64,000 nt of DNA from Halothermothrix orenii H 168. GTDB taxonomy: Bacteria; Bacillota; Halanaerobiia; Halanaerobiales; Halothermotrichaceae. The first letter of the stretch is position 1. Every line of letters begins with the position of its first letter. The notes under the pieces are model-generated. The model was not told where the DNA came from. It saw nothing but the letters and a program-made list of their open reading frames with translations, and did no database searches. The stretch lies in the NCBI RefSeq assembly GCF_000020485.1, contig NC_011899.1, positions 469,501-533,500 on the forward strand. Reading direction: 5' to 3'. This document shows positions 53,498 through 63,897 of the stretch, piece after piece. The translations under genes were made by a program, and so were the position numbers.

Positions 53498-55978
53498 ATG
53501 GCGGAAGAAAAAACGAAAAAATCCACTCTTGAAATAGAGGGAATGAGCTGTGCCAGTTGTGCTCTCAATGTTGAAAAAGCCCTGGAAAAAGCTGAAGGTG
53601 TAAAGATGGCCAGGGTTAATTTTGCCTCAGAAAAGGCCTATTTAGAATATGATCCAGAGATGGTTGATGAGGAAAAACTGGCCGAGGTAGTGAGAGCAAC
53701 CGGCTATGATGTTAAGGATGAAAAAGAAAGGGTTACCCTTGATATTGGAGGTATGACCTGTGCTGGATGTGCTGCCACAGTGGAGAAAGCCTTAAAAGGA
53801 ACTGAAGGGGTCTATGAGGCCAATGTTAATATTGCTACTGAAAAAGGAACTGTAGAGTATGACCCTTCAATATTAACAAAAAATGACTTAAAGAAAGTTG
53901 TAGCTAATTCTGGTTATGAAGTTATTGGTTTCGAAGGTGATAATAGGGAAGTAGAACAGGATGATGACCTGAGGAAGGTAGAAGAAGCCAGGTGGAAGAT
54001 GTGGGGAACCTGGGCCTTTACAATACCGATTATAGCCTGGATGATTCCTGAAATGTTTTTTGGAATTACCTGGCCAGGTCAGACGATTTTTAACCTGGGA
54101 ATGATTTTACTGGCCGTCCCACCTTTATTTATCTTTGGAAGAAAAACCTTTAGAACAGCCTACCGGGCTGTAAGTCATGGTGGAGCCAATATGGATGTGC
54201 TTATTGCTATGGGAACGGGAGCAGCATTTATAACCGGACCGGCAGTCTTTTTCACGCCGATAGCCAATTATGCCGGGGTTGCTGCCATGATTATGGCCTT
54301 TCACCTTACGGGAAAATATATTGAAGAAAATGCCAAAGGAAGGGCTTCCCAGGCTATCAAAAAGCTTCTGGAACTCGGGGCTAAAAAGGCAACTATTCTC
54401 GAAGATGGTGAGGAAAAAGAAGTACCTGTTGAGGAAGTAAAACCCGGGGATTTAATGCTGGTAAGGCCGGGTGAGAAAATACCAACCGACGGAGAGATAA
54501 TAGAGGGTAGAACAACCATTGACGAATCTATGGCAACTGGAGAATCAATGCCGGTTGAACGTAAAAAAGGTGATGAAGTTATAGGGGCCACTGTTAATCA
54601 GAATGGATTAATTAAAGTCAAGGCCACCAGAGTAGGTAAGGATACATTTCTTTCCCAGGTCATTAAAATGGTTGAAGAGGCTCAGGGAACCAAAGTCCCC
54701 ATTCAGGAATTTGCCGACAGGATTACCGGCATTTTTGTCCCGGCTGTTTTAATTACAGCTACTCTGACTTTTATTCTGTGGTTAATTTTCCCCGGTTTTT
54801 TCAGAGAGATTGGATTCTGGGCCCAGGATTATCTACCCTGGGTAAACCCGGAACTGGAAACATTTACCCTTGCTATTTTTGCAACTATTGCAGTCCTGGT
54901 TATAGCCTGTCCCTGTGCCCTTGGATTAGCAACCCCGACCGCCCTTATGGTAGGGAGTGGTATGGGGGCCGAAAATGGAGTTTTAATCCGTAATGGAGAG
55001 GCTATCCAGACGATGAAGGATGTTCATACCATTGTATTTGATAAAACGGGGACGATAACAAAAGGGCAACCAGAAGTAACCGATATAATAACGGCCCAAA
55101 ATTATTCCCACCGTAAGCTTCTGAAACTGGCAGCTGGTGTAGAAGCCGGCTCAGAACATCCTCTGGCTATTGCTATTTTAAATAAGGCCCGGGAAGAAAA
55201 TGTTAAACCCCCGGAGATTAAAGGTTTTGAATCTATAACTGGAAAGGGTGTTAAAGGCAGGATAGATGGTGAGAATGTCCTGGTCGGTAGCAGGCGACTT
55301 ATGGAAGAAAATGATGTTGATCTTTCTGGTTTTATTAGGGATTTGAACCGTCTTGAGGAGGAAGCCAAGACGGCGATTATAGTGGCAAGGGAAAAAGAGG
55401 TTATCGGTATTGTTGCTATTGCTGATGCCCTCAAGGAAGACTCGATTAAGGCCATCAGGGAATTAAAGGAATCAGGTTTAAAAACAGCCATGATTACCGG
55501 AGATAACGAAAGGACTGCCAGAGCCATTGCCCGTAAAGTCGGGATTGATTATGTGGTAGCCGGTGTTTTACCTGATGGGAAGGTAGAAGAAATCAGAAAA
55601 TTACAGAGGAAGTCCGGGGTTATTGCCATGGTTGGTGACGGTATCAATGATGCTCCGGCCCTGACCCAGGCAAATGTAGGGATTGCCATTGGTACAGGTA
55701 CTGATATTGCTATTGAGTCTTCAGACATTACCCTGGTCCGTGGTGATCTGTCGGCTGTGGTCACTGCGGTTAAACTCTCCCGGGCGACCTTCCGGAAGAT
55801 AAGGCAAAATTTATTCTGGGCTTTTATATACAATACTATAGCTATCCCAGTCGCCATTGCTGGTTTGTTACATCCGGTTATAGCTGAAATTGCCATGGCT
55901 ACCAGTTCAATTACGGTAGTTACCAATGCCAATCTCTTACGGAGGGTTAATATAAAACCTGATTATATGAAAAATTAG
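53498..55978 (+). CDS. copA: Cu(I)-exporting P1B-type ATPase
   Basis: An 826-residue membrane pump that exports Cu(I). Two N-terminal metal-binding domains carry GMSCASC (C18, C21) and GMTCAGC (C88, C91). The transport site is C471-P-C473 in the sixth membrane helix; the phosphorylated Asp is D515 in DKTGT; TGES-type TGESMP and GDGINDAP are present, as is the HP motif (SEHPLA). The final helix has the second copper site (MATSS). The ATG follows AAAGGGGTG. A CsoR-type operator and promoter lie 190-240 bases upstream. No copZ chaperone gene is adjacent. Confidence 0.95.
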   Translation: MAEEKTKKSTLEIEGMSCASCALNVEKALEKAEGVKMARVNFASEKAYLEYDPEMVDEEKLAEVVRATGYDVKDEKERVTLDIGGMTCAGCAATVEKALKGTEGVYEANVNIATEKGTVEYDPSILTKNDLKKVVANSGYEVIGFEGDNREVEQDDDLRKVEEARWKMWGTWAFTIPIIAWMIPEMFFGITWPGQTIFNLGMILLAVPPLFIFGRKTFRTAYRAVSHGGANMDVLIAMGTGAAFITGPAVFFTPIANYAGVAAMIMAFHLTGKYIEENAKGRASQAIKKLLELGAKKATILEDGEEKEVPVEEVKPGDLMLVRPGEKIPTDGEIIEGRTTIDESMATGESMPVERKKGDEVIGATVNQNGLIKVKATRVGKDTFLSQVIKMVEEAQGTKVPIQEFADRITGIFVPAVLITATLTFILWLIFPGFFREIGFWAQDYLPWVNPELETFTLAIFATIAVLVIACPCALGLATPTALMVGSGMGAENGVLIRNGEAIQTMKDVHTIVFDKTGTITKGQPEVTDIITAQNYSHRKLLKLAAGVEAGSEHPLAIAILNKAREENVKPPEIKGFESITGKGVKGRIDGENVLVGSRRLMEENDVDLSGFIRDLNRLEEEAKTAIIVAREKEVIGIVAIADALKEDSIKAIRELKESGLKTAMITGDNERTARAIARKVGIDYVVAGVLPDGKVEEIRKLQRKSGVIAMVGDGINDAPALTQANVGIAIGTGTDIAIESSDITLVRGDLSAVVTAVKLSRATFRKIRQNLFWAFIYNTIAIPVAIAGLLHPVIAEIAMATSSITVVTNANLLRRVNIKPDYMKN

Positions 55979-56168
55979 TCACGGCTAACCTGGTTTGCAC
56001 TATGGAAGAAACAACCTGGCTGGTCCGGGTATAAAATAAAATATCTTGGTAAATTAAATCTGGTTAATTATAATAAAATTTAATGATAAAAGGTGAAAGA
56101 TATTAATAAGCAGGGGAGGTTTTTTTGATTTTATAGTGAATAATTATAGTTGAAGGAGTTGGTTTTTA

Positions 56169-58781
56169 GTGAAGAAAAAGCTTTATTTGCTGGATGGACA
56201 AAGCCTGGCCCACAGGGCTTTTTATGCATTGCCCCTGCTTTCAACTTCCCGGGGGGAGTATACTAATGCTGTGTTTGGATTTACCAGGATGTTATTAAAA
56301 CTACTTGACGAGGAAAAACCTGATTTAATTGCGGTTGCCTTTGATAAAAAGGCCCCTACCTTCCGACATAAGGAATATAAAGAATACAAGGCTCATCGCA
56401 AAAAGATGCCGGAAGAATTAAAACCACAGCTGTCTTTAATTAAAGAAGTACTTAAATCTTTTAGTATTCCCATTATTGAAATTGAGGGTTTTGAGGCCGA
56501 TGATATTATAGGGACAATGGCACGAAAGGGGGAAGAGGAGGGATTTGAGGTCGTTATTGTAACCGGTGACCGGGATGCCCTCCAGCTGGTTACAGAAGAT
56601 GTTTCTGTAATGTATACCAAAAGAGGCATATCAGATATTGTAAGGTATGATTTAAATAAGGTAAGGGAAAGGTACGAACTGGAACCTCAACAGCTTATCG
56701 ATATGAAGGGTTTGATGGGAGATAGTTCTGACAATATTCCCGGTGTTCCTGGTATCGGTGAAAAGACGGCCATAAAGTTATTAAAGGAGTTTTCTTCACT
56801 GGAAGAGATCCTTGACAATATTGATAAGGTCTCCGGTAAAAAGCGGAAGGAAAACCTCCAAAAATATGCTGATCAGGCCCGGCTTAGTAAGAGACTGGGT
56901 GAAATAAAGGTTGATGTTCCCCTGGATGTAGAACTTGACGAGTGCCACCTTGGTAAGTTCCATAAAAAGAACATCAGGGAGTTATTTGAAAGACTTGAGT
57001 TTGCCAGTCTATTGAACAGGTTTAAAGAGAAAACGAGTATTAGTATTGATGATATCTCTGTAAAAGAACTGGACAGGAAGGGGCTTGAAAATATCTGTGA
57101 TAAAGCCCGGAATTTGGGAAAATTGGGGTTAACCTTAAGGCTTAATAATTATACTACCCCTGTCCGGGCTCATGCCAGCCAGGGAATAATTTCCCTGGGG
57201 GAAGGAAACCTTTACATCTTTACTGATATAAATGAGGCCATAAGTATTTTAAAACCTATTTTGACAGATATTAGTGTTAAGAAATATATTTTAAATTCCA
57301 AGGAATGTACTGTATTTTTAAAAAAACACGATATCGAGTTAGAAGGGCTTGTTTTTGATCCTTTACTGGCATATTACCTCCTCAAACCATCGGGTAAACT
57401 ACCCGGCCTCAGGGACTTACTGGATCAGGAGTTAAGCCTGTCTCTACCTGAGGACATAAAAGAAGATAATCTGTATCTTGTTTTCATGGATAATATCTTC
57501 AAACTGGCTGAGGGTATGGTTCCTAAACTTGAGGATATGGAGCTTATAGAATTATTTAATGATATTGAAATACCTTTAATTACAGTTTTAGCAGAACTGG
57601 AGTATAATGGTATCAAAGTTGATGCTGAATACCTTGAAAGCCTTTCCCGAAAATGGGAAGAAGAACTAAATGGACTGGAGAGTAAAATCCATGAGCTTGC
57701 CGGTGAAAAGTTCAATATTAATTCACCCAAACAGCTCGGGGGAATTCTCTTTGAAAAACTGGGGCTCCCGGTGATAAAGAAAACAAAGACTGGTTATTCT
57801 ACAGGGGCTAAGGTCCTGGAAAAGCTGGAAGATAAACATCCGATAATACCCTTGATTTCTGAATACAGGCAGCTTATGAAGTTGAAGTCAACCTATGTTG
57901 ATGCCCTGCCTCCGATGATTAACCCCGATACCGGGCGGCTCCACACCAGTTTTAATCAGATGGTTACTGCAACCGGGAGGTTAAGCAGTACTGAACCCAA
58001 CCTTCAGAATATTCCTGTAAGGACTGATGAGGGTCGAGAAATTAGACGGGCCTTTATTACAGAAAATGAAGACTGGGTCCTTCTGGCAGCAGATTATTCC
58101 CAGATAGAATTGAGGGTACTGGCCCATATCAGTGATGATGAAGGTTTAAAGGCAGCCTTTAACACCGGTCAGGATATTCATACCCAGACCGCCAGTGAGG
58201 TTTTTGAAGTTGAACCTGATGAAGTAACTCCAAATATGAGGCGGCATGCCAAGGTTATTAACTTCGGTATTGCTTATGGAATGAGCCCGTATGGACTGGC
58301 CCGGGACCTGGGTATTTCTAGACAGGAGGCCAGTGATTATATAAATAAATATTTTGAGAGGTTTACCGGGGTAAAAGATTATATGGAAAGGGTTGTAACT
58401 GAGGCCAAAACTAAAGGTTATGTAACCACTATTTTTAACCGGAGACGGTATATTCCCGAAATTAATAGTCGTAATTACCACCGGCGTTCATTTGCTGAAA
58501 GAACAGCAATAAATACTCCCATTCAGGGTACTGCTGCTGATATTATGAAACTGGCCATGATAAAAGTTTATAATCGTCTTAAAGAAAATGGCTCCCCGGC
58601 CCGGATTTTACTCCAGGTTCATGATGAGCTAATTCTTGAGGTGCCCCGGGAGGACCTTACTGAAATGGCCCGGATTGTTAAATCAGAGATGGAAAAAGCA
58701 GTTGATATGAAAGTCCCACTTGTGGTTAACTTGGAGAGTGGTCCCAACTGGCTTAATAAAGAGGAATTAGATATAGAGTAA
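56169..58781 (+). CDS. polA: DNA polymerase I
   Basis: An 870-residue family A polymerase for gap repair and Okazaki fragment processing. Residues 1 to about 290 are the 5'-3' nuclease (YLLDGQSLAHRAFYALP, FEADDIIGTMA, GLMGDSSDNIPGVPGIGEKTA). The middle domain lacks the exonuclease DxE motif: LTLRLN stands where FDTET is expected, so proofreading should be absent, as in Taq and Bacillus enzymes. The polymerase domain has DYSQIELRVLAH (motif A), RRHAKVINFGIAYGMSPYG (motif B) and VHDEL (motif C). GTG at 56169 follows GAAGGAG. mutM starts 14 bases later, a known conserved pairing. Confidence 0.97.
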   Translation: MKKKLYLLDGQSLAHRAFYALPLLSTSRGEYTNAVFGFTRMLLKLLDEEKPDLIAVAFDKKAPTFRHKEYKEYKAHRKKMPEELKPQLSLIKEVLKSFSIPIIEIEGFEADDIIGTMARKGEEEGFEVVIVTGDRDALQLVTEDVSVMYTKRGISDIVRYDLNKVRERYELEPQQLIDMKGLMGDSSDNIPGVPGIGEKTAIKLLKEFSSLEEILDNIDKVSGKKRKENLQKYADQARLSKRLGEIKVDVPLDVELDECHLGKFHKKNIRELFERLEFASLLNRFKEKTSISIDDISVKELDRKGLENICDKARNLGKLGLTLRLNNYTTPVRAHASQGIISLGEGNLYIFTDINEAISILKPILTDISVKKYILNSKECTVFLKKHDIELEGLVFDPLLAYYLLKPSGKLPGLRDLLDQELSLSLPEDIKEDNLYLVFMDNIFKLAEGMVPKLEDMELIELFNDIEIPLITVLAELEYNGIKVDAEYLESLSRKWEEELNGLESKIHELAGEKFNINSPKQLGGILFEKLGLPVIKKTKTGYSTGAKVLEKLEDKHPIIPLISEYRQLMKLKSTYVDALPPMINPDTGRLHTSFNQMVTATGRLSSTEPNLQNIPVRTDEGREIRRAFITENEDWVLLAADYSQIELRVLAHISDDEGLKAAFNTGQDIHTQTASEVFEVEPDEVTPNMRRHAKVINFGIAYGMSPYGLARDLGISRQEASDYINKYFERFTGVKDYMERVVTEAKTKGYVTTIFNRRRYIPEINSRNYHRRSFAERTAINTPIQGTAADIMKLAMIKVYNRLKENGSPARILLQVHDELILEVPREDLTEMARIVKSEMEKAVDMKVPLVVNLESGPNWLNKEELDIE

Positions 58782-58795
58782 AAAGAGGTGGTATT

Positions 58796-59620
58796 TTGCC
58801 TGAATTACCGGAAGTGGAAACGGTAGTTAGAGGTTTAAAGGAATTAATAAAAGGGGTTAAAATAAATAAAGTTATCATTAGAGAGACGAAGTTGCTTGTG
58901 TATCCTGACCCCGATACTTTTATCGACCTTGTAGAGGGGAGCCGGGTAATTGATGTTTTAAGAAGGGGTAAATATATATTAATAAAACTTGATAATAACA
59001 GGTTCCTGGTTTTCCATCTCAAGATGACCGGCCAGCTGGTAGTGTATGAAAGAAATAATAAATATGATAAACATACCCATTTTGTTTTTGAACTTGAGGA
59101 TGGTCGGGACCTGAGATTTAATAATATGAGAAAGTTCGGGCGGGTTTATCTGGTAACAAAAGGGGAATTTGATAAAGCCGGATCCCTGGCCGATCTTGGT
59201 CCAGAACCCCTGTCAGATGAGTTTACTGTAGATGAATTTGCCGATATAATAAAAAGGAGAAAGGGCAATATAAAGGGCCTCCTGCTCAATCAAAAATTTA
59301 TCGCTGGTCTGGGTAATATTTATGCAGATGAAGCCCTCTTTGAGGCCGGTATATCACCTGAAAGGAAGGCTGACTCCCTTGATGATAGTGAAATAGAGAG
59401 ACTGTACCATGCCATCCGCAAAGTCCTGAAGATGGGAATTAAGTATGGTGGCACATCAATGAAGGATTATGTAAATGCCCGGGGTCGAATAGGTGAATTT
59501 CAGAATAAATTAAAAGTTTACCGTAAAACCGGAGAAGAATGTGTAAACTGTGGCCATGAAATTCAAAAAAAAGTCATCAGGGGAAGAAGTAGCCACTACT
59601 GTCCTGGATGTCAGAAGTAA
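58796..59620 (+). CDS. mutM: formamidopyrimidine-DNA glycosylase
   Basis: A 274-residue base-excision repair enzyme that removes 8-oxoguanine and formamidopyrimidines and nicks the strand. PELPEVETVVRGL at the start provides the catalytic Pro2 and Glu3 after loss of the initiator Met, KYIL carries the conserved Lys (near residue 60), and the zinc finger CVNC...CPGC ends the protein. TTG at 58796 follows AAAAGAGGTGG and is fixed by the required PE start. It follows polA by 14 bases. Confidence 0.97.
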   Translation: MPELPEVETVVRGLKELIKGVKINKVIIRETKLLVYPDPDTFIDLVEGSRVIDVLRRGKYILIKLDNNRFLVFHLKMTGQLVVYERNNKYDKHTHFVFELEDGRDLRFNNMRKFGRVYLVTKGEFDKAGSLADLGPEPLSDEFTVDEFADIIKRRKGNIKGLLLNQKFIAGLGNIYADEALFEAGISPERKADSLDDSEIERLYHAIRKVLKMGIKYGGTSMKDYVNARGRIGEFQNKLKVYRKTGEECVNCGHEIQKKVIRGRSSHYCPGCQK

Positions 59621-59683
59621 TCACATTTATTCTGCCTCCTTCATATAAATGTAGGGTAATGATACAAAATTGGGGGGGCAGCT

Positions 59684-60343
59684 ATGGAATTCTGGACAGT
59701 TTGTATCCTGGCTATTGCTATCAGTGTTGATGGTTTCAGTGTGGGATTGACCTATGGCTTAAGAAAGATTAAATTTGATCTAATCCCCCTGTTAATAAAC
59801 AGTGTGATTTCTGCCCTTGCAGTCTACATTACCGGTACTCTGGGAAACAGCCTGGCCGGTTTAATTGAGCAGGAAATGGCCGAAACCCTGGGTGGAATCA
59901 TGCTTATAATTGTAGGGGGCTGGCTTGTTTATTCCAATATAATAGATTATAATAGAAATAACTCCTCACCTAAAAAATTGATACATAAAGATAGTGAGGG
60001 GGCTCAACTGGTCTGGTCTTTAAATTTAAAACCCCTGGGGATTATTATTAATATCCTCAGGGAACCGGTAAAGGCTGACTTTGATAATTCAGGCTCCATA
60101 AATCAGTTTGAAGCATTGATGCTCGGCCTGGCTCTGGCTTTAGATGCAGTTGGGGCCGGGTTAGGGGCCGGACTGGCCGGTTTTTTTAAACCATATATTT
60201 CACTTATTATCGGGGTTATGACCCTGTTGTTTTCCGGGGTTGGTTTTTACCTGGGAAGCCTGCTTGATGGTATGTTACCGGGTAAGCTTGAGGTGATGCC
60301 CGGCCTTGTTATCATGTTTCTAGGTTTTTTAAGATTTTTTTGA
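59684..60343 (+). CDS. ytaF: YtaF-like membrane protein
   Basis: A 219-residue protein related to manganese exporter MntP, with six membrane helices in two inverted halves; each half keeps an Asp in the first helix (ISVDGFSVGLTYG, LALDAVGAGLGAG). The central loop has DFDNSGSINQFE, which matches a calcium-loop pattern (DxDxSGxIxxxE) seen in this family. In Bacillus it is listed as a sporulation protein, but function is unknown. It lies between mutM (63 bases) and coaE (14 bases), an order common in Firmicutes. Confidence 0.88.
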   Translation: MEFWTVCILAIAISVDGFSVGLTYGLRKIKFDLIPLLINSVISALAVYITGTLGNSLAGLIEQEMAETLGGIMLIIVGGWLVYSNIIDYNRNNSSPKKLIHKDSEGAQLVWSLNLKPLGIIINILREPVKADFDNSGSINQFEALMLGLALALDAVGAGLGAGLAGFFKPYISLIIGVMTLLFSGVGFYLGSLLDGMLPGKLEVMPGLVIMFLGFLRFF

Positions 60344-60357
60344 AGGAGGATTGAGCC

Positions 60358-61311
60358 TTGATAATTGGGCTAACCGGGGGAATTGCCTCTGGTAAAAGTA
60401 CAGTAAGTAATATTTTGAAGGAACTGGGTGCCTGTATTATTGATGCTGACAGGATTGCTCATAAAATATTAAAAAAAGGCCAACCTGGTTGGAGAGGTGT
60501 TGTCGGTTACTTTGGTACAGATATTATTGATGATAAAGGTGAAATAGATAGAAAAAAACTTGGTAAACTGGTTTTTAATAAACCTGAAGAAAGAAAAAAA
60601 CTGGAAAAAATAACCCATCCAATAATTATCTCACAAATTAAAGATGAAATAGTTTCTCTCAAAAATAAATGCAATTTAATTATTCTTGATGCCCCACTTT
60701 TATTTGAAGCCAACCTGGACAGGCTGGTGGACCGGGTCTGGGTGGTTTATGTTGATCGGGACATACAGCTTAGACGTTTACAGGAACGGGATGGGCTTAG
60801 CCGGGAAGAAGCCATTTTGAGGATAGAAACCCAGATGCCGCTTAAAGAAAAGGCCAGACTGGCTGATATTGTTATAGATAATAATGGGAGTATTAAAAAA
60901 CTAAAAAAACAGGTAATAAAACACTGGAGGGAGTTAAAGATGAAGAGGATAGCTTTGATTGCTCATGATGAAAAAAAAGATGATATAATTGAGTTTGCCA
61001 GAAAACATTATGACCTTTTAAAGAAATGTAAACTTATTGCAACCGGGACTACCGGGAAAATGATTATTGATAAGGTTGGCCTTGAGGTTGAGAGAATGCT
61101 CTCTGGACCACTGGGTGGCGACCAGATGATTGGCTCCAGGGTAGCTCAGGAGAAACTGGATGGTGTAATCTTTTTACGGGATCCCCTTACAGCCCAGCCT
61201 CATGAACCTGATATTACAGCCCTGTTAAGGGTCTGTGATGTTCATAATGTACCCCTGGCTACTAACCTGGCAACAGCTGATTTGATTTTGCACAAACTAC
61301 TGGAAGAATAA
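60358..61311 (+). CDS. coaE-mgsA: dephospho-CoA kinase fused to methylglyoxal synthase
   Basis: A 317-residue two-domain protein. Residues 1 to about 193 are dephospho-CoA kinase, the last step of CoA synthesis, with Walker [10 protein letters not shown] (residues 6-14), DADRIAH and LDAPLLFEA. Residues 195-317 are a full-length methylglyoxal synthase, which converts dihydroxyacetone phosphate to methylglyoxal: [29 protein letters not shown] and [12 protein letters not shown] with its catalytic Asp residues. There is no stop between the two. A strong internal SD, GGAGGGAG (60926-60933), precedes ATG 60940, so a separate synthase may also be made. TTG at 60358 follows GAAGGAGG. Confidence 0.92.
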   Translation: MIIGLTGGIASGKSTVSNILKELGACIIDADRIAHKILKKGQPGWRGVVGYFGTDIIDDKGEIDRKKLGKLVFNKPEERKKLEKITHPIIISQIKDEIVSLKNKCNLIILDAPLLFEANLDRLVDRVWVVYVDRDIQLRRLQERDGLSREEAILRIETQMPLKEKARLADIVIDNNGSIKKLKKQVIKHWRELKMKRIALIAHDEKKDDIIEFARKHYDLLKKCKLIATGTTGKMIIDKVGLEVERMLSGPLGGDQMIGSRVAQEKLDGVIFLRDPLTAQPHEPDITALLRVCDVHNVPLATNLATADLILHKLLEE

Positions 61312-61494
61312 CTGATATTGAATTTTAGATCTTTAAAATTGATTTATGGAATAAAACTGATAAATGTTAGTTTTTTCACTTATAAATATAAAAATTTTGT
61401 GACCTTGACGGGAACAGGGGTGACAATCATACAGGTATCTACAGCTATAATATTATATTTGTAGATAAACAGGCTCTTTTATAAAAATTCATGT

Positions 61495-61523
61495 TTGACA
61501 AGAAAAATTCATTAGTGTATAAT
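61495..61523 (+). promoter_or_regulatory. consensus promoter in the leader region of the peptide-binding protein gene
   Basis: TTGACA (61495-61500), 17-base spacer, TATAAT (61518-61523). No gene starts within 480 bases, so it should make a long leader or a separate RNA that ends at the terminator near 61911. Confidence 0.85.
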
Positions 61524-61529
61524 TTTATA

Positions 61530-61916
61530 GTAACATAGGTTAGCCAGAAGGAAAAAAATATATGATAATTTTATTATAAAAAAGAAGGATTATTCCAGTC
61601 CACCTAGAATTTTTATAGTAAGAATAACATAAGATTTAAATAAAAGTAAAATATAAGTGAATAGTTCAAAATGACTATAATACAAAAGGGTTATAATGAT
61701 TATTATGCTTGAAATATCAGTTCAGTTAGCTGTTAAGATATCTGTTAAAATTCTCAATAAAAACATAAAATACTTCTATCTATCTGCCCTGAAATCGAAA
61801 AAGAAACATAATGCATGTTATGTATTCTAACTTATATAAGTTTTTTCTAACACGTCTATATAGCTATATTTATTATATAATATAGCTATAAAATACATCT
61901 TGTTAAGATGTTTTTT
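61530..61916 (+). ncRNA. possible leader or small RNA between promoter and terminator
   Basis: The stretch is bounded by a perfect promoter (61495-61523) and a terminator (61895-61916) and has no convincing coding frame. It contains inverted repeats ACATAA/TTATGT (around 61801-61825) and TATAGCTATA/TATAGCTATA (around 61858-61890). It may be an untranslated leader with an attenuator or an independent RNA. I recognise no riboswitch class. The rest of 61312-61494 shows no gene. Confidence 0.35.
61895..61916 (+). terminator. terminator or attenuator upstream of the peptide-binding protein gene
   Basis: ACATCTT (61895-61901) pairs with AAGATGT (61905-61911), followed by six T. It lies about 100 bases before the start codon, in the same direction as the gene. 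Confidence 0.7.
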
Positions 61917-62013
61917 GGATTTACCTGAAAGGGGGTGAATTGGGGAGTAGTTAGTAGGTAAAGTAGGTATTGGTCTGCTTTGATTAAAATAATAAAGAGG
62001 AGGTTTTCATTTA

Positions 62014-63819
62014 ATGAGTAAGAGAGTAGGTGTTTTATTACTTACACTTCTGTTAGTTTTTTCTGTTTTTGGTGTTGTTGATGCTGTAAATAATCCAGAT
62101 ACTTATGTCCATGTAACTATCGGTGACCAGTCAACTCTTGACCCACATTATTCATATGATACCGGTAGTAGTGAATTAATATATCAGGTATACGAAACTT
62201 TAATCGACTATAAAGGTTCCAGTGTAACTGAATTTAAACCTTTACTGTCTACCAAAGTGCCTTCTGTTGAAAATGGTTTAATTAAAGATGGTGGTAAAAC
62301 CTACATCTTCCCAATTCGTCAGGGTGTTAAATTTAGCAATGGTAACCCCTTAACACCTGAAGATGTTGAGTACAGTTTTGAAAGGGCTTTAATTTTAGAC
62401 CGTGCTTACGGTCCTATCTGGATGTTCTATGAACCATTATTTGGTCTTGGTTCCCTTTCTGATCTGACCAAGAAGGTTGTTGGTGTAGAAGATCCTAAAA
62501 AATTAACTCCTGAACAGTCAGCTAAAGTATATGCTGAAATTGATAAGAAAATCGAAGTCGATGGTAATAACGTTGTTTTCCATCTGGAAAATCCCTATCC
62601 TCCATTCTTAAATATCCTGGCCAAAGGTGCTTCCTGGGCCAGTATACTTGATAAAGAATGGTCTATTGAGCAGGGAGCATGGGATGGAAGTCCTGAAACC
62701 ATTGCTAAATACCATGACCCTGTAAAAGAAGATGACCCACTCTTTAATAAGATGATGGGTACTGGTCCCTTTATTCTCGTTGAATGGGTGAATGGTGACC
62801 ATGTTATCTTCAAACGTAATGATAATTACTGGCGTGAGCCTGCTAACTTCAAGACTGTAATTATCAAGAACGTTGATGAGCCTACCACCCGTATCTTAAT
62901 GCTGAAACGTGGTGACGCTGATTCTATCTCCCTAGATTACCAGTACTTCAACCAGATCGAAGGTGTTGAAGGAATTAAGATTACCAGAGGTATTCCAGTT
63001 CTTCAGAACATGACCATGTTATTTAACTGGGATATCAATTCCAAGGGTAACGAATATATCGGAAGCGGTAAGCTCGATGGTAATGGTATACCTCCTGATT
63101 TCTTCACAGATGTCCATGTAAGAAGAGCTTTCAGCTACTGCTTCAATTATGAAGCATTCATTGAACAGGTAAGGGACGGCCAGTCCATGAAATTACGTGG
63201 TCCAATTGTTAGCCCCTTACTCGGTTATGACGAAAATTCACCTGTTTACAAACTTGACCTTGAAAAGGCTGAAGAAGAATTTAAGAAAGCCTGGGATGGT
63301 AAGGTCTGGGAAAAAGGATTTGAACTTACCATTACCTATAATGCTGGTAACATGGCCCGTAAGACAGCTGCAGATATATTCAAGACCTATATAGAACAGA
63401 TTAATCCCAAGTTTAAGGTTAATACCCAGGTTGTTCAGTGGTCAACATTCCTGGATCAGTCACACAGGGGTCTCCTGCCATTACAGATCGGTGGCTGGTT
63501 AGCTGACTTCCCTGATCCCCATAACTTTGTACAGCCCTTTATCCACTCACAAGGTTATTATGCCGGTAAACGTGGTGAAAATTACCAGAAATGGGCTGTT
63601 GAAGTTGGAATCGATGACCTCATTGAAAAGGGTATAACTACTCAGGATAAAGAAGAACGTGAAAAGATCTATAAGAAGTTACAGCAGATGTCCCACGACT
63701 ATGCTATCGATGTCTGGATTGACCAGCCATTAAGTGCCAGGATTGAAAGAAGCTGGGTTAAAGGCTGGTATCCTAACTCCATGCGTCCCGGACAGGACTT
63801 CTATATCCTGGATAAATAA
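62014..63819 (+). CDS. family 5 oligopeptide/dipeptide ABC binding protein
   Basis: A 601-residue solute-binding protein of the OppA/DppA family. The signal peptide (residues 1-24) ends near VDA-VNN with no lipobox cysteine, so the protein should be soluble in a periplasm. DQSTLDPHYSYDTGSSELIYQVYETL (about residues 38-63), FPIRQGVKFSNGNPLTPEDVEYSFERAL and GTGPFIL are family motifs. The ATG follows AGAGGAGG. Smoother codon use than its neighbours suggests high expression. Permease and ATPase genes are not seen before the window ends. Some relatives bind oligosaccharides, so peptide specificity is likely but not certain. Confidence 0.93.
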   Translation: MSKRVGVLLLTLLLVFSVFGVVDAVNNPDTYVHVTIGDQSTLDPHYSYDTGSSELIYQVYETLIDYKGSSVTEFKPLLSTKVPSVENGLIKDGGKTYIFPIRQGVKFSNGNPLTPEDVEYSFERALILDRAYGPIWMFYEPLFGLGSLSDLTKKVVGVEDPKKLTPEQSAKVYAEIDKKIEVDGNNVVFHLENPYPPFLNILAKGASWASILDKEWSIEQGAWDGSPETIAKYHDPVKEDDPLFNKMMGTGPFILVEWVNGDHVIFKRNDNYWREPANFKTVIIKNVDEPTTRILMLKRGDADSISLDYQYFNQIEGVEGIKITRGIPVLQNMTMLFNWDINSKGNEYIGSGKLDGNGIPPDFFTDVHVRRAFSYCFNYEAFIEQVRDGQSMKLRGPIVSPLLGYDENSPVYKLDLEKAEEEFKKAWDGKVWEKGFELTITYNAGNMARKTAADIFKTYIEQINPKFKVNTQVVQWSTFLDQSHRGLLPLQIGGWLADFPDPHNFVQPFIHSQGYYAGKRGENYQKWAVEVGIDDLIEKGITTQDKEEREKIYKKLQQMSHDYAIDVWIDQPLSARIERSWVKGWYPNSMRPGQDFYILDK

Positions 63820-63875
63820 TATCCTTTTATCGAGTTTGATTTAGAAATGTAAAAGATATATCTACAGTAATTAAC

Positions 63876-63897
63876 GCCAGGGGGGTAACCCCCTGGC
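63876..63897 (+). terminator. GC-rich hairpin after the peptide-binding protein gene
   Basis: GCCAGGGGG (63876-63884) pairs with CCCCCTGGC (63889-63897). No immediate T run follows, so it may be a partial terminator or a 3' stabiliser that limits transcription into downstream transporter genes. Confidence 0.65.
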
